A stretch of 64,000 bases of DNA from CAYTLW01 sp964438735 (GCA_964438735.1 CAYTLW010000016.1:27671-91670), one strand, 5' to 3'; counted from the stretch's first letter, positions 49,615 to 59,601 are shown. Notes: generated from the letters alone by a model not told the origin. Program-made: numbers and translations.

Positions 49615-51270
49615 CTACGTCGCCTCTGCCAGCCGCCGCGCCCGGACCAGCCACTGGTTGGAGCGCCCCGGGCCAACCGGCAGGCTGCGCTCGATTTCGA
49701 AGGCATCCGCAACGGCCAGCGCGGCCGCCGCCTCGTCGGCGTTGTGGTCGCGGAAGTGTTCGAAGGGCGTCGCCGCCGCCGGCACGGCGCGGGCACGGGC
49801 CAGCTGGGCCGCTGAACGGGCCAGACCGAACGTGACATTGTCGACCACCAGCAGGGTGCCGCCAGGGCGCAGTACGCGGGCCGCCTCGTGGAAGGAGCGC
49901 GCCAGATCGCGCAGATGATTGTAGGAGCGCAGCAGCATGACAGCGTCGGCGACACCATCGGCCACCGGCAGCGACTCGGCCACGCCGCGTACGAAGTGGC
50001 CGCCCGGCAATGCAGTTGCGCTTGTGGCCAGCGCGACGGCATCCGGCTCGACCGCCAGATACCGCACAGTGCCCGCAGAGATGGCCGCGGCCAACGCCCC
50101 CGTGTAGCGAATGGGACCAGCGCCCACATCGACAATCGTGCCGTGCAGTTGGCTGATTTCCGACCGCAACTCGGCCTCTTCGGCGGCGAATGGCTGCTGG
50201 TCGGCGACACGCCACAAGCCGGGACAGTGGCCGCCCGCCACATCGTGGGGAGCGTGCACGCGCTGGAGGGCTCGCAGGTCGGCGGCGAAGTCATCCAGGC
50301 GCGCCTTCTCCGAAGCGTCCAGGTAGAGCTGGCCGTGCCGATCCAGCGCCCGCACGAGCTCCTCGCGCGCCCAGCTGTCGGCATCGACCCGGCATCGACG
50401 CAGCCCCTCTTCGACGGCGATCAGAACCGTATCTCGCGATTCACCTGCGCCCACCAGGCCGGCCGCCACGGGACATGGGGTCTCCCCTGTCGCGTCGGCC
50501 GGCCACGGGATCACGTCCTGCTGCACGACGTCGAACTGGTTGCTGACGGGCGTCGGCAGGGGAGTCACCTCGGCGTCGATGGCGCCCCTTGTGCCGGGCC
50601 CGGCGCAGCCCTCTCGCTGCGCGCAACCGCCACATGCCGGGGCCAGGGCCGCCGCCCGCTCCGGTGGTTGCAGCCGTAGCCGCAGGTCCAATCGCGACGT
50701 TCCCAGGTGGCAGGGAGGCGCGCCGCAGGGAGCGAAACGCAGCGTCGCCGAACGGCATGCGGCGATCGTCGCCAGGGCGCTGCGCCAGGCTGCGAGGGCA
50801 TGGTGTTTCGGAGGCGTCAGCGCGACCAGCAAGGGCACGCCCGCATCGAGCCGCTCCATGACTTCTGTGTTCAACGCGTCGGCAGGGAGCACGGCGGCCA
50901 CCACACGGCCGAGTTGGCGAGCCTGGCCGGCACGGGCCAGCAATTCGGTATCGGAGAGTTCGCCCAGCTGCCAGCCAATGACCGTCGGCGCCGGCGCGTG
51001 GCGCCTGAGGTGGGCACGCAGACGCAGCCGATCGTCGTCATCATGGGGCCACGGGGTCGCCGGCAGGCAGCGCAGCAGCAATTCGTCGGGCAGCGCCATG
51101 GGCTCATCAAGCCACAGGGTCCCGCGCCCGGCAAGCACCTCGGTGGGCCGGATCGCCGGCTGCTGGCGGCGGCTCGCCGCTCCGCCCGTCGACCGGCTCA
51201 ACCCCGCGGGCAGCCGGTCAGTCACACGGTTTTCGTGGGTTTTCTGTTTGACAGTGTGCGCAGCCACCAC
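49615..51270 (-). CDS. SAM-dependent methyltransferase fused to a degenerate radical-SAM-like region
   Basis: 551 residues; the start is uncertain (GTG at 51270, or ATG at 51099). The C-terminal 200 residues are a class I methyltransferase: IVDVGAGPIRYTGAL, YLAVEPDAVAL, VADAVMLLRSYNHLRD and AARVLRPGGTLLVVDN. The N-terminal half has beta-alpha units in the order of a radical SAM barrel (VIGWQLGELSDTELLARAG, VVAAVLPADALNTEVMERLDAG, PLLVALTPPKHHAL), but no CxxxCxxC. It then has a SPASM-like Cys group, CGGCAQREGC. This suggests a radical SAM domain that lost its cofactor. It is divergent from the Tat-signal gene across 37 bases. Substrate unknown. Confidence 0.7.
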   Translation of the reverse strand: MVAAHTVKQKTHENRVTDRLPAGLSRSTGGAASRRQQPAIRPTEVLAGRGTLWLDEPMALPDELLLRCLPATPWPHDDDDRLRLRAHLRRHAPAPTVIGWQLGELSDTELLARAGQARQLGRVVAAVLPADALNTEVMERLDAGVPLLVALTPPKHHALAAWRSALATIAACRSATLRFAPCGAPPCHLGTSRLDLRLRLQPPERAAALAPACGGCAQREGCAGPGTRGAIDAEVTPLPTPVSNQFDVVQQDVIPWPADATGETPCPVAAGLVGAGESRDTVLIAVEEGLRRCRVDADSWAREELVRALDRHGQLYLDASEKARLDDFAADLRALQRVHAPHDVAGGHCPGLWRVADQQPFAAEEAELRSEISQLHGTIVDVGAGPIRYTGALAAAISAGTVRYLAVEPDAVALATSATALPGGHFVRGVAESLPVADGVADAVMLLRSYNHLRDLARSFHEAARVLRPGGTLLVVDNVTFGLARSAAQLARARAVPAAATPFEHFRDHNADEAAAALAVADAFEIERSLPVGPGRSNQWLVRARRLAEAT

Positions 51271-51277
51271 CTAGACT
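51248..51277 (+). promoter_or_regulatory. Sigma-70-type promoter of the Tat-signal gene
   Basis: TTGACA (51248-51253) is a perfect -35 box, followed after 18 bases by TAGACT (51272-51277), matching the -10 consensus at four of six bases. Transcription would start about 24 bases before the ATG at 51308, which has a GGGGG run upstream. The -35 lies inside the 5' end of the divergent methyltransferase gene if that gene starts at 51270. Confidence 0.5.
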
Positions 51278-51307
51278 CCAGCCAGGGACAGTTCCTGGGG
51301 GTAATCC

Positions 51308-51766
51308 ATGTCCATTTCTCGTCGTGACTTCATGTCGCTGCTCGGCAGCTCGGTCGCAGGTGCGGCAGCGGTAACCGCTGGCACACGTCTGGCCGGTTCG
51401 CAACGGGCCATGCCAGCTTCGCAGCTGGACGCCTGGCACATCGCCAGCATCGAGCCGCTCGATCGCGGTGCGGTGCCCGTGCTGCTCGATAATCGCACCA
51501 CCGGGGCGCGCCTGCGCCTGGATGTCTGTCGCCGTGGCGCGGCAGCAGCACCGGTGGCCGAAAGCAGAGACTTTGCCATCTACCTGGCCAACAACGGCAC
51601 CGGCAGCTCGCGCACCGCGCGAGAGGATACGCTGGTCGCCCGCGCCCTGGCCCGCCGGCTTGACGTCGACCGCGTCGACGTTCCGGACGCGCTCCTGACC
51701 ATGGACGCGCGCCTGGCCAGCCATCCTGAGCTCTTCGACAGCAGCGACGACGCCGCGAACGCTTGA
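51308..51766 (+). CDS. Tat-signal small exported protein, hypothetical
   Basis: 152 residues. The N-terminus SRRDFMSLLGSSVAGAAAVTAG is a clear twin-arginine signal, so the protein is exported folded. The mature part is about 115 residues with one Cys in RLRLDVCRRG and two beta-like segments (VPVLLDNRTTGARL and DFAIYLANNGTG). It then has a helical acidic C-terminus. Folded export usually implies a cofactor or a partner subunit; none can be seen. A good promoter and ribosome binding site stand upstream. Divergence from the methyltransferase fusion suggests a possible functional link. No family recognised. Confidence 0.65.
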   Translation: MSISRRDFMSLLGSSVAGAAAVTAGTRLAGSQRAMPASQLDAWHIASIEPLDRGAVPVLLDNRTTGARLRLDVCRRGAAAAPVAESRDFAIYLANNGTGSSRTAREDTLVARALARRLDVDRVDVPDALLTMDARLASHPELFDSSDDAANA

Positions 51767-51904
51767 GCCCGGTCGCTGGACCGCCTCCCCCCAAGGCGTC
51801 CGGTAACGATGGAAGCAACGTCTGATAGACCGTCGACGCAAGTCGGCAGGTCGTGTTGTGTTGCGCGTGCCGGATCCCGCGATCGGGTCCCGCGCCGGAC
51901 CGCT

Positions 51905-52936
<1,032 letters not shown>

Positions 52937-53124
52937 GGACGAAGACTCCTGGCCACGCAGCGACCGATGCAGGGCCGCAACTGCGCGACATCGGCGCGCA
53001 AGTTACCGGGGGTCGAGCGGTTTGCCAAGGTCGCCGGGTCGGTGAGAGAATCCACAAGCGAGTTCACGGCTTCCGGTGCCCGCTTCAGGGCGCCGCGCAG
53101 CGGAAGAAGACGGAGCATGGCAAC

Positions 53125-54000
53125 ATGAGCGATCGCTTCCTGGTCCCCGACAAGGTGTCCACATTTCGCAAGCTGGCGGCGGTCAGCTGGGATCCGCCCG
53201 GCGACCCGACGATCTACGGCTCGACCGAGATCGTCGCCGACAAGCTGACCGACTATGTAGCCAAGGTGCGCGTGCGCAGCGGCCAGCGGGTGAGCGTCAC
53301 CCACGCCGTGGCGCGCGCCTTCGCCGTGGTGCTGCGCGATCATCCGAACCTGAACGCTACCATCCGCCGCGGCAAGATCTGGCTGCGTCGCGACGTGGAC
53401 ATCTTCCTGCAGGTGGCCGTACCGCCCGAGGAGAAGGGCGACCTGCAGGGCGCCGATCTCTCCGGCGCCTGCATCCGAAAGGCCGATACCAAACCCACCT
53501 CGGCCATCGCCGCGGAGCTCAAGGCCATCGCCGACAAGATCCGCGCCCGCAAGGATCCGATGCTGGCCTCGACCAAGCGCAATCTGTCGATCTTCCCGCC
53601 CTTCATCATGCGGCCGCTGCTGCGCCTGGTGACCTGGCTGAGCCACGACTGGGGCCTGAACCTGAAGTCCATCGGCGTGCCGGTGGACCCCTTCGGCTCC
53701 ATCCTGGTCACCTCGGTGGGCATGATGGGCATCCGCCACGCCTGGGCGCCGCTCTTCCCGGCCGCCAAGGGCCTGGGCGTGGTCCTGGTGGGCCGCACCT
53801 ACGAGGGACCGATCGTACGCGACGGCAAGGTGGTGCCGGCGAGCCTGTTGCCCATCAGCATCGCCCTGGATCACCGCATCGTCGACGGCTTCCAGGCCTC
53901 AGTGCTGGCCCGGGACATCGCCAAGCTGCTGGAAGATCCCGAGCTGCTGGATGCAGAGTTCAACAAGGACGACGCCGGCGCGGTCGACGCCGACACCTGA
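53125..54000 (+). CDS. Stand-alone E2-type acyltransferase catalytic domain protein
   Basis: 291 residues matching only the catalytic domain of 2-oxoacid dehydrogenase E2 proteins. It has VSVTHAVARAFAVVL, DHPNLNATIRRGKIW, VDIFLQVAVP, a middle part GSILVTSVGMMGIRHAWAPLFP, and the active-site IALDHRIVDGFQA with His and Asp. No lipoyl domain or subunit-binding domain is present, and no E1 or E3 gene is nearby. It may therefore act on another acyl carrier, serve as a structural protein, or have lost the classical function. GGAG lies nine bases before the ATG. It is divergent from mreB and convergent with the lipase-like gene. Confidence 0.85.
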   Translation: MSDRFLVPDKVSTFRKLAAVSWDPPGDPTIYGSTEIVADKLTDYVAKVRVRSGQRVSVTHAVARAFAVVLRDHPNLNATIRRGKIWLRRDVDIFLQVAVPPEEKGDLQGADLSGACIRKADTKPTSAIAAELKAIADKIRARKDPMLASTKRNLSIFPPFIMRPLLRLVTWLSHDWGLNLKSIGVPVDPFGSILVTSVGMMGIRHAWAPLFPAAKGLGVVLVGRTYEGPIVRDGKVVPASLLPISIALDHRIVDGFQASVLARDIAKLLEDPELLDAEFNKDDAGAVDADT

Positions 54001-54042
54001 GGCCACTCGCCGAATAATCGCGCCTGGCCCGGATGAGTGCTT

Positions 54043-57000
54043 CTACTTCCTCTCGCCCACCGGCTGAGCCCAGATGGCGTCCAGGTCCTTGTCTGCGATG
54101 CAGTCCAGGTCACCCCAGCAGGGATCCTGGCTCACCGCGGTGCCGAGTGAGTGGAAGAAGTTGACGATCATGTTGCGGTGATACTCGGTGTAGGTGGGCT
54201 TGTACTTGCCGAAGGGTGGGAAGGCGTCGTTCTTGTCGGCCTGGGCGATGTACTCGTGACGCCCGCCGACATTGGCCAGGCAGATGCCGGACAGGGCGTG
54301 CTCCACACCGCCAACTCCATTGACCACGTTGCACATGCCGGGCCCGCCCTTGGGGAAGGCATCGTTCAGCGGCGGCGGGATGCCGGGCTGGTCGACCAGG
54401 ATGCCCATGTCGATGACCTTCTCGGTCCACACCTTGTAGGGCGAGTTGTCGACGTAGGACTTGCCGCTGCCGAACAAGCCCATGGCGCGGGCCAGGGAGA
54501 GGCCGGCGGCGAAGTTCACCGTGCGATCGCCCACCGCGAGCATCATCAGCAAGCGTGAGGCCGGATAGCCCTTCGACGGCCGCAAGAAAACCCGTTCGGC
54601 GGCGGTGATGGCGTCGGCCCCCTCAAGGATGTTGGAGTTGGTCTGCACCAGGTGGCGGAAGTCCGGCGTATTGCGCGTCTTGGCGGCGCCTTCGTAGGGC
54701 GAGACGAGGTCCACGGCGAAGGCCTTGGCCTGGCCAGGCAACGACAGATCGAGTTGCTGACCGGCCGCGCCTAGCACGAACACGCGTACCCGGTCGCCGA
54801 TGTCGCTGGCGATGGCGGCGGCGAACCTGCCTTCCTTGCCGGCCTTGACCTCGGTGCGCAGGCCGTTGTCCAGGTTCTCGACCAGCACGCGATCGCCCTT
54901 TTTGACGTGGATGCGGGCCTCGGCCACGTCGACCATTCGCGGCTCTTTGAGGCAGCTGCCGTCATCGGCCTTCCAGGACTCGCGCAGGTCGCGTTTGCAG
55001 TCGTCTGAGTCGTCATTCCAACTGAGGTGGACCTCGCCGCCCGGCCGTGGGCAGCCGATGACCATGGGCCCGGAGGCCTTGTGCATCAGGGGCGTGACCA
55101 CGCCGTGCAGCTTGGTGCGCACGAAGATGTCGACCAGACCCGCGCCAGCCACGACCGGCGCTGCGGCGACGATGTGAGGCTCCAGGGGCGCGGTCAGGGC
55201 CGTGTGGATGCCGCCCAGGGAGATGCCGGTCATGAAGTAGGGCACGTCCGGTCCGCCCACGTCGAGGCGACCGTCGGCGTCGAAATCGCCGGCCAGCAGG
55301 CTCGGACGGAGCTGATCGGCGGACGCGTTGCGCACGTCGGCGATGGCCGGCGGCAGGTTCTTGCCCAGCGCCCGCAACATGCGCACGGCGACGATGTAGT
55401 CCAGGGTGGTCTGGCGCATGGAGTCGCGCAGGCGGAAGGGATTGGGCGCGTAGTACGCCTCGCCCGGCGTGCCGTTGACCACGCAGTCGCCGTTGTCGTC
55501 GACGCCGCGCCCCTTGACCATCAGCTGCTGCAGGAAGCCGTTCTTCTCGAGCGTCTTGATCAGCTCGTCCAGGCTCTGGTCCTTGGGCAGTTCGGTCTCT
55601 GGATCCTCGTAGACGAACGCGCCCAGGATGCTGCGGATCAGGCCGGCGACCTGCTTGTCCTTCTTGGCCTTCTCGATAGCGATCTCTTCCGGGGTGGCCT
55701 TGGGGTCGATCTTGTTGCCGCCCAGGAAGTCCTGGATCATGGACGCAGCGTTGGCCAGCACCGGCCCGTGACCGACCGCGTCGATGGTGAAGGTGGCGAT
55801 GCCCGCCTTTGCGAATTTATCGGCCAACAGCAGGGCCTCGATGCGGCTGGTGCCGGTGGCGTGGGCGTAGACGATCACGGGGTAGGGCGGCTTGTGGTGG
55901 TCGGTCTCCTTGGGCACGGTGACCATGAAGGGCACCGTCTTGGCCTCCACCTCCGCCTCGCCGCGGGCCAGGTTCAGCTGCCACACGTCGGGCAGGCGAT
56001 GATCGTCGCCTCGCGGGGCGCGGAAACTGGGCGTCTTCATCTCGCCGAAGACGGTATAGGCAACGTTCTCGAAGGAGCCGCCCACCTCGGGCGCGAACTG
56101 TCCCACCAGGCCGAAGATCAGGTCGGTGAACGCGCCCTGCAGGATGTAGTCGTGATCGCGGTCCACGTGGGGGAAGTCGTGGGTCGGATGGGCCCCCTCG
56201 TCGCCCTTGGCCAGGCCGTCGAAGTCGATGTTCATGGGGTAGATCTCATCGATGCCGGGCGGGTAGGCATCCGAGAGCCAGCCGAAGGGCCCCTTGCCGT
56301 ACAAGCCGTCGCGCAGGGTGCGGAAGGTGTGGGCCAGGTCGCCGGTGGTCAGGGTCCAGGCGAAGGCGATGTCCTTCTTGGTCACGGCGGGCGAGAGCTT
56401 GGCCAGCGCCGGCAGGGCATGCTCCAGCGCGCCTGTCTGGCTGTCGTGGTTGATCGCATCGAAGGGGCTGTGGATCGAGCCGCGCACGCCATCGGCGGTC
56501 CATCCTTCGATATCGCGGGTCAGGATCACGGCGTATTGCGTGCCCGCCTCCAGCGGCAGCAGCGGCCGGATGTCGAGGGTGTGGGTGGCGATCTCGTAGT
56601 GATAGATCCAGTCCGGGACGCCATCATCATCGATGTCGGTGACGTTCTCCGGCGGCAGCACCATCTGCGGGAAGTGGCGCAATTCATCGTGCGGGAAGTA
56701 GCTGGTCGGCTCGGTGCGATGGGGGAAGTAGCCGCGTCCCAGGTCCAGCGGAATGCGCTCGCCGAAGCGCTCGGAGTCCGGATCGATGTTGATCACGTGC
56801 ACCGAGTAGGCGTTCACCGTCTTCAGGTCGATGGGGCCGTCGAAGGAGACCGAAATCGGCGACATGGCCGAGAAGCCCGGCACCTCGTTGAGGTGATGGC
56901 GGTAGCGGCGTTCGAACGCGGTCGGCGCGGTGCGGCTGACGCTCACGTGGCGCTGCCCGTCGGCGTCGATGGCGGTGGCCAGGTCGTTGGGGAAAGGGAT

Positions 57001-57198
57001 CTCGGGATCGGGCTCGTGGAAGGGGTCGAAGACCACGCCCGGGCCTGCCACCAGGCCGTCGAGATAGGTCGCGTACAGGCCGCGCAGGGGCTCGTCTTCG
57101 GCAGCGCAACCGCCGACCATCAACAACAACGCGGCGATCATTCCGAAGGGTATCGCGCCGGCACGGGTCGAGATCGGCATCGAGTGGAACTGCTTCAT
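54043..57198 (-). CDS. VolA-like lipase/esterase lipoprotein
   Basis: 1,051 residues. The signal peptide ends in lipobox MVGGC. The N-terminal 270 residues resemble the bacterial virulence-factor lipase N-domain: IPFPNDLATAIDADG, LNEVPGFSAMSPISVSFDGPID and VHVINIDPDSE. An alpha/beta-hydrolase-like region follows, with PVIVYAHATGTSRIEALLLAD (oxyanion strand) and the nucleophile elbow FMTGISLGGIHTAL. An EF-hand-like loop DFDADGRLD precedes it. The C-terminal region has four Cys that may form disulfides. VolA-type proteins are surface lysophospholipases. The ATG is one base after the stop of the barrel gene, with GGGGAG before it, so both are co-translated. Confidence 0.7.
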   Translation of the reverse strand: MKQFHSMPISTRAGAIPFGMIAALLLMVGGCAAEDEPLRGLYATYLDGLVAGPGVVFDPFHEPDPEIPFPNDLATAIDADGQRHVSVSRTAPTAFERRYRHHLNEVPGFSAMSPISVSFDGPIDLKTVNAYSVHVINIDPDSERFGERIPLDLGRGYFPHRTEPTSYFPHDELRHFPQMVLPPENVTDIDDDGVPDWIYHYEIATHTLDIRPLLPLEAGTQYAVILTRDIEGWTADGVRGSIHSPFDAINHDSQTGALEHALPALAKLSPAVTKKDIAFAWTLTTGDLAHTFRTLRDGLYGKGPFGWLSDAYPPGIDEIYPMNIDFDGLAKGDEGAHPTHDFPHVDRDHDYILQGAFTDLIFGLVGQFAPEVGGSFENVAYTVFGEMKTPSFRAPRGDDHRLPDVWQLNLARGEAEVEAKTVPFMVTVPKETDHHKPPYPVIVYAHATGTSRIEALLLADKFAKAGIATFTIDAVGHGPVLANAASMIQDFLGGNKIDPKATPEEIAIEKAKKDKQVAGLIRSILGAFVYEDPETELPKDQSLDELIKTLEKNGFLQQLMVKGRGVDDNGDCVVNGTPGEAYYAPNPFRLRDSMRQTTLDYIVAVRMLRALGKNLPPAIADVRNASADQLRPSLLAGDFDADGRLDVGGPDVPYFMTGISLGGIHTALTAPLEPHIVAAAPVVAGAGLVDIFVRTKLHGVVTPLMHKASGPMVIGCPRPGGEVHLSWNDDSDDCKRDLRESWKADDGSCLKEPRMVDVAEARIHVKKGDRVLVENLDNGLRTEVKAGKEGRFAAAIASDIGDRVRVFVLGAAGQQLDLSLPGQAKAFAVDLVSPYEGAAKTRNTPDFRHLVQTNSNILEGADAITAAERVFLRPSKGYPASRLLMMLAVGDRTVNFAAGLSLARAMGLFGSGKSYVDNSPYKVWTEKVIDMGILVDQPGIPPPLNDAFPKGGPGMCNVVNGVGGVEHALSGICLANVGGRHEYIAQADKNDAFPPFGKYKPTYTEYHRNMIVNFFHSLGTAVSQDPCWGDLDCIADKDLDAIWAQPVGERK

Positions 57199-57199
57199 G

Positions 57200-58747
57200 C
57201 TACCACTCCCCTGTCAGCAGGGCCTGGCCGCCGATGGCGCCTACCGCGGCCATGGGACGTCCCTCTGCGTCGTCGAACGCCTCACCCGGCAGCCAGACGC
57301 CGGCGTCCAGGCGCAGGTGCAGGGCCAGCCCGGCGCCCAGGGGCCGCTTCCAGCGCACGGCAGCGTCCACCTCGATGCCCAGATCCTGGCCCGCCTTGCC
57401 GCCGCGCTGGTTGCGCAGCGCACCGCCGGCCAGTCCGGTCTGGTAGGGGTCGATCAGGGGGCGCGGCGAGCGGGCCCAGAGCACGCCGCCCAGCAACGCA
57501 AGGTCGGTGAAAGGCTCGAAGCGAACCACGGGGTTGATGTACAGCGCCTGGCTGACCGCGCCACCTGTGGCCAGCCGCTCAAAACCCTGCGGCGGACTGC
57601 CGGTGAATCGTGGATCGGCCAGGTTGGCCGCGCCGGTGGCGGTCAGCCGGCGCAGTCCTTCGCCGAAAAGGACCAGCCCGACCCGATGATCGGCGGCGAA
57701 CTTCAGGTTGCCGACCGTGTCGTCAAAGGGGTCATCATCACCGCTGGCCAGGCCCACCTCGAGGCGACCGCCGAAGCGCTTGCGGTCGGCCTGCAAGCGC
57801 ACCACGCCGCCGTATTGCAGCAGGTTCAGCAGATCGGGATTGGTCGGCGTGCGGAAGTAGGTGGTCTCGCCGGCGATAACCAGCCACTCCGTCGCCGCTT
57901 GAACTTTCCAGGCGCCCAACTTGCCGCCATGAGCGACGAAGACGTCGGCCACCGTGGCGTCGATGGTCAATCCCCGCTCATCTTCCTGGTTGCGACGCAC
58001 GGCGTAGACGCCAGCTGCGGTGGTCCGATCCTTGTACAGCAACGCGGCGACCATGTTGGATGCGGAGTCGCCATTGGCCAGGTCGGCCAGGTCATCCTGG
58101 ACCACGCGATCGACCGCCAGGACCAGGAAGAGCGGCAACGCGGTGCGCAGATCGCCTCCCCATGCCGCCGGCATGGTGGCGAACTGGGCCCGATCGACCA
58201 CCGTGCCACCGCGCTTGACGCCGAATTGGAAGTCGTCGTGATCACCGGACTGGGCCAGCAGACCCAAGCCCCAGGTGGACACCATGCGGCCCACCGAGAG
58301 GCGGCCGATGGTGGTGGTGACGGTGCCGGCGAAGCGGCGCAGCAGGTGGTGGTCGGCGGAGAGCGGATCGTCGCTGCGGCCGGTGAGCGGGTCGTGCTCG
58401 AGCAAGGCCGGCGTGTGGTTACGCCAGAGCGGACCGGCGAAGACGTCGGCCTGGATGGCCAGACCCAGGTGGCGCAGGAAGCCGGTCCGGGCGTGCCAGT
58501 CCAACTCGCCGCCCGCGCGCAGCCTGTGCTCCAGCACGCCGGCACGATTCAGGCGCGATTCGTCGGTCGCCAGGGGGCGCCCCACGTCGACCGGCGAGAC
58601 CGATTGGGTCAACAACCGATCTTCCAGGTTGGCCTTGGCGGCCAGCCCCGGCTTCGGCAGTTGTGTTGCGGGTGATTGGGCCAGGACCGGTCCGGCGCCG
58701 CCGAACAAGCCCAGTATCAACGTTGAAATGCAGAGCCTGTTCTTCAT
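57200..58747 (-). CDS. Outer-membrane beta-barrel protein
   Basis: 515 residues from the ATG at 58747; signal peptide MKNRLCISTLILGLFGG, cleaved near VLAQSP. The rest is a succession of amphipathic strands with Gly turns: LRAGGELDWHARTGFL, TVTTTIGRLSVGRMV, FQFGVKRGGTVVD, GGRLEVGLASGDDDPFDDT and FEPFTDLALLGGVLWAR. The terminal residues are GQALLTGEW, with the aromatic residue at the end that is usual for barrel assembly. It has the length of a porin or 16- to 18-strand transporter. It lies directly upstream of the lipase-like lipoprotein gene, so it may import the lipid products or anchor that enzyme. Confidence 0.75.
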   Translation of the reverse strand: MKNRLCISTLILGLFGGAGPVLAQSPATQLPKPGLAAKANLEDRLLTQSVSPVDVGRPLATDESRLNRAGVLEHRLRAGGELDWHARTGFLRHLGLAIQADVFAGPLWRNHTPALLEHDPLTGRSDDPLSADHHLLRRFAGTVTTTIGRLSVGRMVSTWGLGLLAQSGDHDDFQFGVKRGGTVVDRAQFATMPAAWGGDLRTALPLFLVLAVDRVVQDDLADLANGDSASNMVAALLYKDRTTAAGVYAVRRNQEDERGLTIDATVADVFVAHGGKLGAWKVQAATEWLVIAGETTYFRTPTNPDLLNLLQYGGVVRLQADRKRFGGRLEVGLASGDDDPFDDTVGNLKFAADHRVGLVLFGEGLRRLTATGAANLADPRFTGSPPQGFERLATGGAVSQALYINPVVRFEPFTDLALLGGVLWARSPRPLIDPYQTGLAGGALRNQRGGKAGQDLGIEVDAAVRWKRPLGAGLALHLRLDAGVWLPGEAFDDAEGRPMAAVGAIGGQALLTGEW

Positions 58748-58810
58748 TGCGGCGGGAGGGTACACGACGTCGGGCGCCTGCGCCATGGCCGATAATGGGG
58801 TGCAGTGCGC

Positions 58811-58857
58811 GTTAAAACGACAGCCGCCGACCCCATCTCCGTCGATGGGGTCGGCGG
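58811..58857 (-). terminator. Terminator-like hairpin after the phasin-like gene
   Basis: A perfect 13-base stem (arms 58824-58836 and 58845-58857) with an 8-base loop, followed on the minus strand by CTGTCGTTTTAA. It lies 120 bases downstream of the phasin-like stop and 76 before the barrel start. The T-run is short, so termination may be partial. Confidence 0.6.
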
Positions 58858-58882
58858 GCCGGCAGTGTCGCCCCGAATGCTT

Positions 58883-58961
58883 GGGGGGCGGGGGCGATGC
58901 GGAGCGCGCGGCGATCTTTGGGGGGAGCCGGGCGATCCGTCTGCTGGGGGGATCTGGGGGG
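58883..58961 (+). other. Cluster of G-runs (possible G-quadruplex)
   Basis: Six runs of three to six G lie at 58883-58888, 58890-58894, 58920-58925, 58930-58932, 58946-58951 and 58956-58961 on the plus strand. They sit in the 229-base gap just after the phasin-like stop. On the template strand for minus transcription they could form a quadruplex and slow RNA polymerase before the hairpin. Confidence 0.4.
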
Positions 58962-58976
58962 TCGATTGCCTCCGAA

Positions 58977-59531
58977 TCAGGCCTTGGCGGTCGCCGCCGT
59001 CTTCTTGGCGCGCGGCTTGCGGGGTGCCCTCGGCTTGGCCTTCAGCGCCTTGGTCTGCGCGTCCAGTGCGGCCTTGATATCGACGCCAAGGGCCTCGATG
59101 GCGAGCTTCAATTCGGTCACCTGGCGGTCGCTGGCGATGCCCAGGGCGGCGAGCACTTCCTCGCGGGCCTCGGCGGGCAGGTTGATCCAGGACTCGAGGT
59201 CGATCTTGACCGGCCACTTGCCGAAGCGCTCACGAAATGCCTCGAAACGGCCTGCGGCGCCTTTGCCCTCTTCGCGGACCCGATCGCCGACCTTGTCGAC
59301 GCTGGTCGACACGGTCTCGACCAGATCCTTGGCCTTCTGCTCGAGGTCGCCCAGGTGACCGGTGCCACTCTTGAGCTGGTCCTGGATCAGGCCGCGGGCG
59401 GCGTCGATCTGCTTGGCCACGGCGGCCGTCCACGGCGCGCGGGAGGCCCAGTCCTCTTTGTTCTCTTCGGTCTGGCCGTTGTCTTTGGCTTCGACATCGA
59501 TCACTTCGTTGGTGTTTTCGGGAGTCGTCAT
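58977..59531 (-). CDS. Phasin-like protein with basic H1-like tail
   Basis: 184 residues from the ATG at 59531, which has GAGAGAGGG upstream. It is nearly all helix with amphipathic heptads (AAVAKQIDAARGLIQDQLK, AKDLVETVSTSVDKVGDRVREE). A DLESWINLPAEAREEVLAALG segment and a coiled segment VTELKLAIEALGVDIKAAL follow. It ends in a basic AKPRAPRKPRAKKTAATAKA tail like those of PhaF-type phasins and histone H1-like proteins. Such proteins coat polyhydroxyalkanoate granules and can tether them to DNA. No PHA synthase is in view. It is divergent from an acyl-CoA carboxylase gene with shared palindromes. An acidic, non-PHA function cannot be excluded. Confidence 0.6.
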   Translation of the reverse strand: MTTPENTNEVIDVEAKDNGQTEENKEDWASRAPWTAAVAKQIDAARGLIQDQLKSGTGHLGDLEQKAKDLVETVSTSVDKVGDRVREEGKGAAGRFEAFRERFGKWPVKIDLESWINLPAEAREEVLAALGIASDRQVTELKLAIEALGVDIKAALDAQTKALKAKPRAPRKPRAKKTAATAKA

Positions 59532-59601
59532 CTGCCCTCTCTCTCGCCCCGGCCAGCGGCCCGGGTCATTTGCGACGGCGCTTCGTGCGCCATCCACCGG
59601 C

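Noticed and set aside
49515..50384. N-terminal extension of the giant MopE-like frame
   Set aside because: It lies over the methyltransferase gene in another frame, while a signal peptide with lipobox begins right after the GTG at 49514.
58811..59077. Plus-strand short frames in the gap between the barrel and phasin-like genes
   Set aside because: They cover the hairpin and G-run block and are rich in Gly/Arg with no ribosome site.
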